This document shows positions 32,515-40,868 of a stretch of 64,000 bases of DNA, in pieces. A model generated the notes under the pieces. It was not told the DNA's origin. It searched no databases and saw only the letters and a list, made by a program, of their open reading frames with translations. A program made the translations under genes and the position numbers. The stretch comes from DATATV01 sp035551355. Its GTDB lineage: Bacteria; Actinomycetota; Actinomycetes; Mycobacteriales; Pseudonocardiaceae. The DNA lies in the NCBI GenBank assembly GCA_035551355.1, contig DASZNF010000144.1:1-64000 (forward strand), in the 5' to 3' direction. Numbering within the stretch: the first letter of the stretch is position 1; the number at the start of each line of letters is the position of its first letter.

Positions 32515-33168
32515 GTGAGCACCCCGAGCGAGGAGCCGGTCTGGAAGCAGCGCGCGGTCGAGCGCTCCATCCAGTCCGCGAAGGCCCGGGCCGGGCAACG
32601 GGTCCAGCGGTTTCTCGATGCCGCCCAGGCGATCATCAGCGAGAAGAACAGCACCGAGTTCACCGTGCAGGAGGTCGTCGACCGGTCCCGTCAGTCGTTG
32701 CGCAGCTTCTATCTGCACTTCGACGGCAAGCACGAACTACTGCTGGCCCTGTTCGAGGACGCCCTCGGCCACGCCGCGGACCAGATCCGGGCCGCCGCGA
32801 CCGGGCACGACAAGCCGGTGGACGCGCTCAGGACCGCGATCCAGCTGCTGTTCGAACTGTGCCGCCCCGACCCGCAGGCCCAGCGCCCGCTGTTCACCGA
32901 CTTCGCCCCGGCGCTGCTGGTGTCGCACCCCACCGAGGTGAAGGTCGCCCACGCCCCGCTGCTGGACCTGTTCACCGAACTGTTCACCGAGGCCGAGCAG
33001 TCCGGGCAGTTGCGCAAGGGCGTGCGGCCGCACCGGATGGCGGCGCTGGTCATGCAGACGGTCATGTTCAACGCCCAGTCCAGCGACGCCTCCGACGAGC
33101 CGGCCCGCCCGCTCACCGCGGAGGAGATCTGGGAGTTCTGCGCCAACGGCTTCACCCGCCACAAGTGA
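32515..33168 (+). CDS. TetR-family regulator, candidate regulator of the palindrome regulon
   Basis: 217 residues. Helix-turn-helix at about residues 45-75: FTVQEVVDRSRQSLRSFYLHFDGKHELLLALF. The C-terminal domain is helical with FTDFAPALLVSHP. GTG 32515 follows GGACGGAG. It is divergent from an ACAD gene and shares an intergenic region that carries the GAGAAT-type palindrome, which neither of the other two TetR genes has. By that argument it is the best local candidate for the regulator of the catabolic regulon; proof would need binding data. Confidence 0.9.
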   Translation: MSTPSEEPVWKQRAVERSIQSAKARAGQRVQRFLDAAQAIISEKNSTEFTVQEVVDRSRQSLRSFYLHFDGKHELLLALFEDALGHAADQIRAAATGHDKPVDALRTAIQLLFELCRPDPQAQRPLFTDFAPALLVSHPTEVKVAHAPLLDLFTELFTEAEQSGQLRKGVRPHRMAALVMQTVMFNAQSSDASDEPARPLTAEEIWEFCANGFTRHK

Positions 33169-33198
33169 CCGCAGCGGCGCCACAAGTGACCACAGCGG
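33157..33198. repeat. 21-bp tandem duplication at a gene end
   Basis: A 21-base unit CGCCACAAGTGACCGCAGCGG (33157-33177) is repeated directly at 33178-33198 with one change. It covers the last codons and stop of the TetR gene and duplicates them downstream, so there is a second stop context. Confidence 0.7.
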
Positions 33199-33201
33199 GC
33201 T

Positions 33202-34482
33202 TCAGGCGGCCCGCCGGATCGGCTTGATCAGCACCGCGGACAGGGCCAGCGCCACGAACGCCGCGATGAACATCGCCCGGTAGCCGGCCGTGTTCACCAC
33301 GATCGACAGCAGAGCCGGGCCGAGCACCTGGCCGCCGGAGGTCGCGATGTTCACGATGCCCAGGTCCTTGGCCAGAGTGTCCCGCGAGGGCAGCACCTCG
33401 GTGTTCAACGCCTGGTCCACGGCCCCGTAGACGCCCTGCGCGGCCGAGGTGATCAGTGCGTAGGCCAGGAACGCCCACGCCTGCGGCGCGAAGAACGGGA
33501 ACAGCATGGCCACCGCGGCCAGCGCCGCCGCGCCCATCACGAAGATCTTGCGCCGGTGTAATCGGTCGGACCAGATGCCGCACAACACGCCAAGGGCGAT
33601 GGCGATCGGCAGCCCGGCCAGCGAGGCGGTGGAACTGAGCGCACCCGCGTGGGCGAGGTCCAGATGCATGTAGTCGGTCATCAGGTAGAGCTGGAAGTTG
33701 ACCACGCCGTAGCTGGCCACCACCTGCAGCAGCTTGCCGCCCAGCGCCAGGTACAGATCGCGGGCGTCGCGCCGGGGAAACGAGAAGTGGTGCAGCACCG
33801 TGCCGATCGACAGGCTCGCCCGCGGCTGGCCACGATTGGACGGCTCCAGGGCAATCGCGCTGAACACCAGTCCGGAAGCCAATGCCAGGCAAGAGAACAG
33901 CAGAAAACCGGTCTGCGTGTGCAGCACCAGCAGACCGCCGACGGCGATGCCGCTGGCCCCGCCGACGATCATGCCCGCGCCGTAGGCCGCCGAGTAGACT
34001 CCCCGGCTCCGCAACGGGATGCGGTCCGGGATTACCGCCACCATCGGCGCCCACACCCCGTTGAGGAACACCTCGAACAGGCACCACCAGGCGACCACGC
34101 CGCCGCCGGTGGTGGCGTGGCCGAGTTCGAACAGCGTGGCGCCGCTGCCGATCGAACCGAGGATCATCCACGGTGCGCGGGCGCCGAGCCGGCTGCGGGT
34201 CAGATCGGACAGCGCACCGAACAGCACATTGGCCAGCAACGCGACGACCGCACCGGACAGCGCCATCAGAGCGATCAGCGAGACCTTGTGCGCCGGATCG
34301 ATGGCGGCCAGCCGTGCCGGCACCAGAGTGACCAGGCTGCCGGTCACCGGCACGGTGGTGAGAATCGCGCCGAGCGCCAGCGCCGGAACCAGCCGCCACG
34401 GCGGTTTCCCCTCCGGCTCGGCCGGCTGGGCCGGAGGCGCGTCCGAGAGCACCGGCTCGGGTAACGGGGGGAACTGGGACAT
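33202..34482 (-). CDS. MFS transporter
   Basis: 426 residues with about 12 hydrophobic helices; the cytoplasmic loop after helix 2 reads GALSDLTRSRLGARAPW and a second copy after helix 8 reads GIWSDRLHRRKIF, the usual MFS A-motif positions. The N-terminus is proline-rich (SQFPPLPEPVLSDAPP). ATG 34482 sits behind AGGAGGACAACG. It could import the growth substrate or export an intermediate. A hairpin at 34567 separates it from the upstream amidohydrolase gene, so it probably has its own promoter, though no palindrome was seen there. Confidence 0.9.
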   Translation of the reverse strand: MSQFPPLPEPVLSDAPPAQPAEPEGKPPWRLVPALALGAILTTVPVTGSLVTLVPARLAAIDPAHKVSLIALMALSGAVVALLANVLFGALSDLTRSRLGARAPWMILGSIGSGATLFELGHATTGGGVVAWWCLFEVFLNGVWAPMVAVIPDRIPLRSRGVYSAAYGAGMIVGGASGIAVGGLLVLHTQTGFLLFSCLALASGLVFSAIALEPSNRGQPRASLSIGTVLHHFSFPRRDARDLYLALGGKLLQVVASYGVVNFQLYLMTDYMHLDLAHAGALSSTASLAGLPIAIALGVLCGIWSDRLHRRKIFVMGAAALAAVAMLFPFFAPQAWAFLAYALITSAAQGVYGAVDQALNTEVLPSRDTLAKDLGIVNIATSGGQVLGPALLSIVVNTAGYRAMFIAAFVALALSAVLIKPIRRAA

Positions 34483-34566
34483 CGTTGTCCTCCTGAATCG
34501 CCGCCCTGCACAACGTCGTGCGTCATCTTCTCGTCCGGCCGCGGATGTGCTGCGGCGCAACGGAAA

Positions 34567-34598
34567 GGCCCCGCGAATCCATTGTGGTTCACGGGGCC
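34567..34598 (-). terminator. hairpin after the amidohydrolase gene
   Basis: GGCCCCGTGAA and TTCGCGGGGCC (minus-strand reading, one G-U pair) form an 11-bp stem with a 10-base loop followed by TTTCC, twelve bases after the stop at 34610. Confidence 0.65.
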
Positions 34599-34609
34599 CT
34601 TCCCGACCT

Positions 34610-35905
34610 TCACCCAGCCGCGGCGACCGCGCGGCGGGCCCGCTCGCGATACCCCTCGAGCTTCTCCTCCGGCTTGATCACCCGGTGGCTGCGGGGCCGG
34701 ATCGACACGTCGTGGCCCGCCGCTGCCCGGCGCAGCGCGCCGACCGTGGCCCGTTCCCGGGGAATATGGGCGAACGGATCGAAGGAGTACCAGCGCATCG
34801 CGTTCTCGTGCGTCATCTTGTTGATCTCGTCGTCGGGCACCTCGTACAGGTCCAGCGCACCGCCGAGTTCCTCCGGCGCGCCCGGCCACATCGAGTCGCT
34901 GTGCGGGTAGTCCGCCTCCCAGCAGATGTTGTCGATGCCGATCTCGTGGCGCAGCTTCACGCCGAGCGGATCGGAGATGAAGCAGGTCAGGAAGTGCTCC
35001 CGGAACACCTCGCTGGGCCGCTTCCCGCCGAAGTCCTGCAACGTCCATTCCGCGTGCATCTCGAACGTCCGGTCCACCCGCTCCAGGAAGTACGGGATCC
35101 ACCCGGTGCCGCCCTCGGACAACGCGATCCGGGTCGCCGGGTACTCCTTGATGACCCGGGACCACAGCAGGTCCGCCGCCGCCGACACGATGTTCATCGG
35201 CTGCAACGTGATCATCACGTCGGGCGGCGAGTCCACCGCCGGGATCGTCAGCCGGCCCGAGGAGCCGATGTGGATGGACAGCACCGTGTCGGTGTCACTG
35301 GCCGCCTGCCACAACGGATTCCAGAACTCGCTGTGGAAGCTCGGATAGCCCAGCGCCGCCGGGTTCTCGGTGAAGCTCAGCGAATGGCACCCCTTGGCCG
35401 CCACCCGCCGGACCTCGGCCGCACACAACTCGGCATCCCAGATCACCGGCAACGCCATCGGGATGAACCGGCCCGGGTAGGCCGCGCACCATTCGTCGAT
35501 GTGCCAGTCGTTGTAGGCCCGCACCAGCGCCAGCGAGAAGTCCGAGTCCTCGGTGGCGAACAGCCGTGCCGCGAAACCCGGAAACGACGAGAAGTTCATC
35601 GACGCCAGCATGCCGCCGGCGTTCATGTCCTTGACCCGCTCGTGCACGTCGTAACAGCCGGGCCGGATCTCGTCCAGCCCCTGCGGCTCCATGCCGTACT
35701 CGCTCTTGGGGCGGCCGGCCACCGCGTTGAGCGCGGCGTTCGGGATCACTGTGTCCCGGAAGCGCCAGACGTCCGTGCCGTCGTCCCGGTGCACCAGTTG
35801 CGGCGCGTCCTTCTGGTACCGCTCCGGCAGGTGGTTCACGAACATGTCGGGCGGCTCGATGATGTGATCGTCGACGCTGATCAGGATCATGTCATCGTGG
35901 TTCAC
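34610..35905 (-). CDS. amidohydrolase family 2 protein
   Basis: 431 residues. ISVDDHIIEPPDMF at the N-terminus, a mid-protein IHIGSSGRL, ALSEGGTGWIPYFLERVD and CWEADYPHSDSMWP near the end place it with the PF04909 metal-dependent hydrolases and decarboxylases. It belongs to a different subgroup from the protein at 8640-9824 (DDH instead of DADNH at the first metal site). GTG 35905 follows GAAGGG. It is downstream of the Cys-rich small gene, with 12 bases between them. Confidence 0.85.
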   Translation of the reverse strand: MNHDDMILISVDDHIIEPPDMFVNHLPERYQKDAPQLVHRDDGTDVWRFRDTVIPNAALNAVAGRPKSEYGMEPQGLDEIRPGCYDVHERVKDMNAGGMLASMNFSSFPGFAARLFATEDSDFSLALVRAYNDWHIDEWCAAYPGRFIPMALPVIWDAELCAAEVRRVAAKGCHSLSFTENPAALGYPSFHSEFWNPLWQAASDTDTVLSIHIGSSGRLTIPAVDSPPDVMITLQPMNIVSAAADLLWSRVIKEYPATRIALSEGGTGWIPYFLERVDRTFEMHAEWTLQDFGGKRPSEVFREHFLTCFISDPLGVKLRHEIGIDNICWEADYPHSDSMWPGAPEELGGALDLYEVPDDEINKMTHENAMRWYSFDPFAHIPRERATVGALRRAAAGHDVSIRPRSHRVIKPEEKLEGYRERARRAVAAAG

Positions 35906-35917
35906 GGCGGTTTCCCT

Positions 35918-36217
35918 TCAGTCGGATGCCGGTAGCGCCTTGGCGGCCTTGACGGTCATCGGGACGCCGTCGCAACTCAGCCCGCCCGATCCGGACACCG
36001 TGCAGAGCAGCTCGACCGTCTCGTTCGCGTCCACATAGCGTTTGCCGATCAGGGTGACCGGCTCGGCGCTGTTCTCGGCCGCGGACTCGACGCCGGCCGC
36101 GGGCACCATCGGACTGCCGCCGCAGCAGAGCTCCACCGAGCCCCGGGCGCGGACCACGACCACCCGGGCGGCGCACGCCGTGCTGGCGAGCTGGTCTCCG
36201 GGACGCAACGTGCTCAT
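35918..36217 (-). CDS. small cysteine-containing protein with an internal repeat
   Basis: 99 residues with two related halves: VELCCGGSPMV near residue 32 and LSCDGVPMTV near residue 80, each followed by an alanine-rich stretch, plus VTLIGKRYVDANETVELLCT between. Similar short proteins occur beside acyl-CoA genes in other actinobacteria from memory, but no function is known. The cysteines could bind a metal. ATG 36217 is behind AAGGAGGAAG. A perfect palindrome lies upstream, so it is part of the regulon. Confidence 0.7.
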   Translation of the reverse strand: MSTLRPGDQLASTACAARVVVVRARGSVELCCGGSPMVPAAGVESAAENSAEPVTLIGKRYVDANETVELLCTVSGSGGLSCDGVPMTVKAAKALPASD

Positions 36218-36352
36218 CGACGAACTTCCTCCTTGCGCTCATCCGCTCAGGCGGCGCGAGCCCGACCCCAGACCGGAAACCAGCTTCTCGTGTGCTGAGA
36301 AGCAACACATTGACGACTCCGTGGTTGCATGGAAACCTTACCATCAAGTTGC

Positions 36353-36367
36353 GAGAATCTCATTCTC
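36353..36367. promoter_or_regulatory. regulon palindrome GAGAATCTCATTCTC
   Basis: Perfect GAGAAT/ATTCTC arms, in the divergent region between the Cys-rich protein (start 36217) and the CMD-family gene (start 36403). It is 35-49 bases upstream of the latter. Confidence 0.7.
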
Positions 36368-36402
36368 TTCAGATGGTCAGTCGGAGGCGAGAGGGGATAC
36401 CG

Positions 36403-36933
36403 GTGCGGCTGCCCCCGCTACCCGCCGAGGAATGGGACGACCGGACCCGGGCCGCCCTGGCCGGTCTGGTGCCAAGAAGCCGGCAGGACCCGGACGGCGC
36501 GGGCCCCGCCCTGTCCACCGTGGTGCGCCATCCCGACCTGGCCGGGGTGTTCTTCCGGTTCACCACCTACCTGATGGTCCACTCCACCCTGCCGCCCCGG
36601 CTGCGCGAGCTGGTCATCCTGCGGGTCGCCCGGCGTCGCCGCTGCGCCTACGAATGGACCCACCACGCCGGATTCGCCGCAGCTGTCGGCCTGTCCGAGT
36701 CCGAGATCGAGGCCGCCGGAGAAGGCAAGGCCACCGATGCGCTGGAGGCCACCGTGCTGGCCGCGGTCGACGAACTGGACGAGAACTCCGATCTCACCGA
36801 CCGCACCTGGGACCTCCTCGGCGAGCACCTCAGCGACCACCAGCGGATGGACCTGGTCGCCACCGTCGGCGGCTACATCGCGATGTCCCTGGCCTTCAAC
36901 GCGTTCGGCGTCCAGGCCGAGGAGAAAGGCTAG
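36403..36933 (+). CDS. carboxymuconolactone decarboxylase-family protein
   Basis: 176 residues. The AhpD/CMD core is LRELVILRVARRRRCAYEWTHHAGFAAAVGLSESEI; a single Cys is followed by EWxxH, and the CxxC pair of peroxidase-type AhpD is not present. Such proteins act as decarboxylases or hydroperoxide-linked enzymes, often in catabolic operons. GTG 36403 follows GAGAGGGG; an ATG at 36373 is in frame but has a poorer site. It is the first gene of an operon with a SnoaL-like protein and an ACAD pair. Confidence 0.8.
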   Translation: MRLPPLPAEEWDDRTRAALAGLVPRSRQDPDGAGPALSTVVRHPDLAGVFFRFTTYLMVHSTLPPRLRELVILRVARRRRCAYEWTHHAGFAAAVGLSESEIEAAGEGKATDALEATVLAAVDELDENSDLTDRTWDLLGEHLSDHQRMDLVATVGGYIAMSLAFNAFGVQAEEKG

Positions 36934-36940
36934 GCGACCG

Positions 36941-37360
36941 GTGCCCAACCCAACCGAGGATCTGGTGGAGATCCAGCAGCTGCTGGCCCGGTACGCGGTG
37001 ACCATCACCCAGGGCGACATCGACGGCCTGGTCGCGGTGTTCACCCCGGACGGGACCTACAGCGCGTTCGGCGACACCTATCCGCTGACCGAATTCCCCG
37101 ACCTGGTGGCCGCCGCCCCCAAGGGCCTGTTCCTGACCGGCACGCCGGTGGTCGAACTGTCCGGCGACACCGCGACCGGCACCCAGCCGCTGTGCTTCAT
37201 CGACCACCACAGCCATGACATGCGCATCGGCTACTACACCGACACCTACGCCCGCACCGGCCCCGGCTGGCGGCTGCGCACCCGGTCCATGACGTTCATC
37301 CGCCGCAACGGATCCCACGACTCCGGCCGCCCGCACGCGTACAAGAACAGCACGGCATGA
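36941..37360 (+). CDS. SnoaL/NTF2-like protein
   Basis: 139 residues with the cone-shaped NTF2-like fold signature: EDLVEIQQLLARYAVTITQGDIDGLVAVFTPDGTY, then FIDHHSHDMRIGYYTDTYART. Family members are hydratases, isomerases or dehydratases acting on polyketides and steroids, including ring-modifying enzymes. The catalytic residues cannot be named from this sequence. GTG 36941 follows AAAGG, and the stop overlaps the next ATG. Confidence 0.75.
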   Translation: MPNPTEDLVEIQQLLARYAVTITQGDIDGLVAVFTPDGTYSAFGDTYPLTEFPDLVAAAPKGLFLTGTPVVELSGDTATGTQPLCFIDHHSHDMRIGYYTDTYARTGPGWRLRTRSMTFIRRNGSHDSGRPHAYKNSTA

Positions 37361-38445
37361 ACCTCGAGCGATTCCGGTCCGGCCTGCGGTCCTGGCTGGA
37401 CGACCACGATCTGTCCGGCGGTTCCGGACTGACCTTCGAGGCCGAGGTCGCGCAGCTGGCCCGGGTCCGGCGCGCCCTCTACGACGCGGGCTGGATGCGC
37501 TACGGCTGGCCTTGCGAGGTGGGCGGATTCGGCGGACCGGCCGTGCTGCGCGCGGTGCTTGGCGAAGAGGTGACCACCCGGGAACTGGCCGAACCCGGCA
37601 TCTTTTCGATGGTCGAGGTGCTGGTCCCCACGGTGATCTCCTACGCGCCACCGGCGTTGGCCGCCGAGGTGGTCCCCCGGCTGCTCGACGGCTCGGAGCA
37701 GTGGTGTCAGGGCTTTTCCGAGCCGGAGTCCGGCAGTGACCTCGCCTCGCTGAGCACGCGGGCGATTCCCAAGGGCGACAACTGGATCGTCACCGGGCAG
37801 AAGATCTGGACCAGCCTGGCCCAGTTCGCGCGGCGCTGCGTGCTGCTCGCCCGCACCGCTCCCGGTCACGGCGGCATCACCGCGTTCTTCCTCGACATGG
37901 ACACCCCCGGCATCACCGTCCGGCCGCTGCGGGCCATGCACGGCCGGGACGAGTTCTGCGAGGTCTTCCTCGACGAGGTGCCGGTGCCCGCCGACCGCGT
38001 TCTGGGCCGTCCCGGCGACGGCTGGCAGGTGGCCACCGACCTGCTCCCCCACGAACGCTCGACCTGCTTCTGGCACCGCATCGCCCACCTCTACACCCGC
38101 CTCGATCGCCTGATCGGCGCCGTGGCGGACCCGGACGATTCCGCGCTGGGCTCGGCCTATCTCGCGCTGCACACCATCCGCTGCCGCTCCCGGGCCACCC
38201 AGCGGCGACTGGCCGGCGGCGGTCATCTCGGTCCGGAGACCTCGATCGACAAGGTGTTGCTGGCCGCCGCCGAACAGCAGTTGTTCGACACGGCCCGCGA
38301 CCTGCTGCCTGGCGAGGTGGAGCTCGGCGGATCGTTGTGGCAGCGCGAGTTCCTGTACTCCCGCGCCGCGACGATCTACGGCGGGACCGCGGAGATCCAG
38401 CGTAACATCATCGCCCGCCGCCTGCTGGAGCTGGGAAAGGAGTGA
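37357..38445 (+). CDS. acyl-CoA dehydrogenase, large partner of pair 1
   Basis: 362 residues. FSEPESGSDLASLSTRA, WIVTGQKIWTSLAQ and the C-terminal SRAATIYGGTAEIQRNIIARRLL are ACAD flavin and substrate motifs. It is followed after three bases by a shorter ACAD-like partner. Paired genes of this kind in actinobacteria make alpha2-beta2 heterotetramers that oxidise cyclic or side-chain acyl-CoAs (ChsE family). ATG overlaps the SnoaL-like gene by four bases. Confidence 0.9.
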   Translation: MNLERFRSGLRSWLDDHDLSGGSGLTFEAEVAQLARVRRALYDAGWMRYGWPCEVGGFGGPAVLRAVLGEEVTTRELAEPGIFSMVEVLVPTVISYAPPALAAEVVPRLLDGSEQWCQGFSEPESGSDLASLSTRAIPKGDNWIVTGQKIWTSLAQFARRCVLLARTAPGHGGITAFFLDMDTPGITVRPLRAMHGRDEFCEVFLDEVPVPADRVLGRPGDGWQVATDLLPHERSTCFWHRIAHLYTRLDRLIGAVADPDDSALGSAYLALHTIRCRSRATQRRLAGGGHLGPETSIDKVLLAAAEQQLFDTARDLLPGEVELGGSLWQREFLYSRAATIYGGTAEIQRNIIARRLLELGKE

Positions 38446-38448
38446 CCG

Positions 38449-39219
38449 TTGGAGCCCGCCGAACTCGAACTGCTGACCGACACCCTGCGCAGGACCATGA
38501 ACTCCGCCACCGGCGCGGAACTCGACTCGGCGCTGACCGAGCTGGGCTGGCCCGAGCTGCTCGCCGAAGCACCGGACATCGCGATTCCGTTGGTGTTCCG
38601 CCTGTTCGGTGAAACCGGTGCGCACGCGCCGCTGCTCAACGACGTGGTGTCCGGCTCACCCAGTGGGACCGTGCCACTGCCGTTCGCGGGTGGGACCTGG
38701 ATCATCTGGGACCGCACCGATCTCACCTCGGACACGATCGACCCCGGCCTGCCCCTGCGGCTGGTCGCCACCGGCTCGGACGTCCCGCTGGCCGCCGGGC
38801 GCCGCGCCCTGGGCTGGTGGCTGGCCGGCGCCAGTCGCGCCATGCTGACGCTGGCCCGTACTCATGCTCTCCAGCGCACCCAGTTCGGCCGCCCGATCGT
38901 TGCTTTCCAAGCCGTGCGCCACAAACTGGCCGAAACCCTGGTGGCCATCGAAGGCGCCGAGGCCACCCTGGCCGCGGCCACCGACGAGCTGGGTTCCCTG
39001 TTGGCCAAGGCCGCCGCCGGTCAAGCGGCGCGCACGGCGGCCCGGCACTGCCAGCAGGTGCTGGGCGGAATCGGCTTCACCACCGAACACGACCTGCACA
39101 GGCACATCCGCCGCGTGCTGATCCTGGACAGCCTGCTCGGCAGCGCCCGAGAACTCACCCGCGAGGCCGGTGTGCTGCTGCGCGCCGAGGGCCGCGCGCC
39201 CCGCCTCGTGCAGCTGTGA
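38449..39219 (+). CDS. acyl-CoA dehydrogenase, small partner of pair 1
   Basis: 256 residues, shorter than an ordinary ACAD because most of the middle beta domain is missing. The C-terminal helical domain is intact: THALQRTQFGRPIVAFQAVRHKLAETLV and LGGIGFTTEHDLHRHIRRVLILDSLLG. It probably cannot bind flavin alone and complements the upstream subunit. TTG 38449 is placed by AAAGGAG eight bases earlier. Confidence 0.88.
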   Translation: MEPAELELLTDTLRRTMNSATGAELDSALTELGWPELLAEAPDIAIPLVFRLFGETGAHAPLLNDVVSGSPSGTVPLPFAGGTWIIWDRTDLTSDTIDPGLPLRLVATGSDVPLAAGRRALGWWLAGASRAMLTLARTHALQRTQFGRPIVAFQAVRHKLAETLVAIEGAEATLAAATDELGSLLAKAAAGQAARTAARHCQQVLGGIGFTTEHDLHRHIRRVLILDSLLGSARELTREAGVLLRAEGRAPRLVQL

Positions 39220-39279
39220 CCGACAGCAACGCCGCGCCACCGGTCACCACGGCCACCCGACCCGGTCCGGAGTGGACGG

Positions 39280-40524
39280 TCATGCGTCGTGACGGCAGAT
39301 TTCGCCGCCCTTCATCACGAACCGGACGTCCTCGGTGGTGGTGATGTCGGCCAGCGGATCGCCGGGCACGGCGATGATGTCGGCCAGCAGACCGGCTTCC
39401 AGGCGGCCCCGGTCCTCGACGTCGATCAGCTCGGCGGCGACCAGGGTGGCCGAGCGGATCGCCTGCAACGGGGTCATCCCCCGCTCCACGAGCGCGATCA
39501 GTTCTTTGGCGTTCTTGCCGTGGGGAATGGCAGGCGCATCCGTGCCGCAGGCGATCCGGACGCCCTTCTCGATCGCCTTACTGATGGTGGCCCGCGAGCG
39601 CGGGAACACCTCGGCCGCCTTGGCCTGGAGTTCGGGCGCGGCCTTCGAGGTGTCCATGCCATCGGCCAGGTAGGTGGTGGCGACCAGGAACGTGTCGCGT
39701 TCGAGCATCAGGTCCAGCGTGTCGACGGTGGCCAGCGAGCCGTGTTCGATGCAGTCGATACCGGCCTGGACGGCGTGCCGGATGGCCTCGTCGCCCATGC
39801 AGTGCGCGGCCACCTTGAGCCCGGCCCGGTGGGCTTCGTCCACAATGGCCACGAGTTCCTCGTCGGAGTACTGCTGCGCGCCGGCGATGCCGGTGTGCGA
39901 CATGACCCCGTTGGACGCGCACACCTTGATCACCCGGGCGCCGTGCTTGATCTGGTACCGCACGGCTTTGCGCACCTCGGGCACGCCGTTGGCGATCCCC
40001 TCCTCGACGGTCAACGGCATGACGTGCGGGGCAAGAGCCTGGAACATCGTGGGGTCCAGATGACCGCCGGTCGGGGTGATCGCGTGCCCGGCCGGGACCA
40101 CCCGAGGGCCTTCGATCCAGCCCAGGTCGATCGCCTTCTTCAGGGCCACGTCCAGCAGTAAACCGTTGGTCTGCACGAAAAGGCCGAGGTTGCGGACGGT
40201 GGTGAAGCCCGCGCGCACGGTGGTGCGGGCGTTGAAGACCGCGCGCAGTGAGCGCAGGGCCGGGTCGTCCTGCACCGGGTTGAGCGGACTGCGGTGGTCC
40301 GGGCCGCCGAGCAGGAGGTTGACCTCCATGTCCATCAGCCCGGGCAGCAGGGTCAGCTCGCCGAGGTCGATCACCTCGGCGCCCTCGGGCACCGAGGTGG
40401 GCGAGACCTCGACGATCCGGTCGTCCTCAACGAGCAGACTCGCCGGTTCCCGGTATTCGCCCTTGACCACGTCGAGCAGCCGGACGGCGCGCAGGTGAAT
40501 CGGCGGGCGTGGTTTGCGGCGCAT
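39280..40524 (-). CDS. amidohydrolase-superfamily protein lacking the HxH metal motif
   Basis: 414 residues, imidazolonepropionase/prolidase-like group. Ordinary members have DxHxH after the LPGL segment; here it reads LPGLMDMEVNLLLGGPDH. Later sites are normal: VIKVCASNGVMSHTG, HCMGDEAIRHAV, IEHGSLA and ACGTDAPAIPHG. I recall the same MExN change in related actinobacterial proteins, so it is probably a family trait and not damage. Its ATG overlaps the stop of the 108-residue gene by one base. Confidence 0.82.
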   Translation of the reverse strand: MRRKPRPPIHLRAVRLLDVVKGEYREPASLLVEDDRIVEVSPTSVPEGAEVIDLGELTLLPGLMDMEVNLLLGGPDHRSPLNPVQDDPALRSLRAVFNARTTVRAGFTTVRNLGLFVQTNGLLLDVALKKAIDLGWIEGPRVVPAGHAITPTGGHLDPTMFQALAPHVMPLTVEEGIANGVPEVRKAVRYQIKHGARVIKVCASNGVMSHTGIAGAQQYSDEELVAIVDEAHRAGLKVAAHCMGDEAIRHAVQAGIDCIEHGSLATVDTLDLMLERDTFLVATTYLADGMDTSKAAPELQAKAAEVFPRSRATISKAIEKGVRIACGTDAPAIPHGKNAKELIALVERGMTPLQAIRSATLVAAELIDVEDRGRLEAGLLADIIAVPGDPLADITTTEDVRFVMKGGEICRHDA

Positions 40525-40850
40525 CAGGGCACGGGCTCCACGACCGAGTCGATGCTGGCCGCGCCGCTGTCCGGCACCCGCGGCTGCCGCCACGCCTCCA
40601 CCGCGAAGGCCACCGTCACCAGGGCGCAGAACAACCACAGCAGGTGCTTGTCGTCCTCGGCGATGCCGTCCAGCTGCACCTTCTGCAGGTAGTCGGTGCC
40701 GGCCTCCAGCCGCGGGAAGGCCGCGTCGTAGAACTCCTGGAGCTGGGCCATGGTGCTGGTGATCCGCTTGCCGTAGCGCTCCCGCTCGGTGGGCAGGGCC
40801 CAGTCGGCGAACGGTTCGAGATCGGCGAAGTCAACGGGAAAACAGGCCAT
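40524..40850 (-). CDS. 108-residue protein between a Rieske oxygenase and an amidohydrolase
   Basis: Acidic, aromatic-rich N-terminus (MACFPVDFADLEPFADWALP), a charged helix (TERERYGKRITSTMAQLQEFYDAAFPRLEAG) and one membrane-like helix (LLWLFCALVTVAFAVEAW) near residue 75. No family is recognised; similar short proteins seem to accompany Rieske oxygenases in other actinobacteria, from memory. It starts at ATG 40850, 18 bases after the oxygenase stop. It may anchor or assist the oxygenase. Confidence 0.65.
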   Translation of the reverse strand: MACFPVDFADLEPFADWALPTERERYGKRITSTMAQLQEFYDAAFPRLEAGTDYLQKVQLDGIAEDDKHLLWLFCALVTVAFAVEAWRQPRVPDSGAASIDSVVEPVP

Positions 40851-40868
40851 TGTCGCGGTCTCCTCCGC

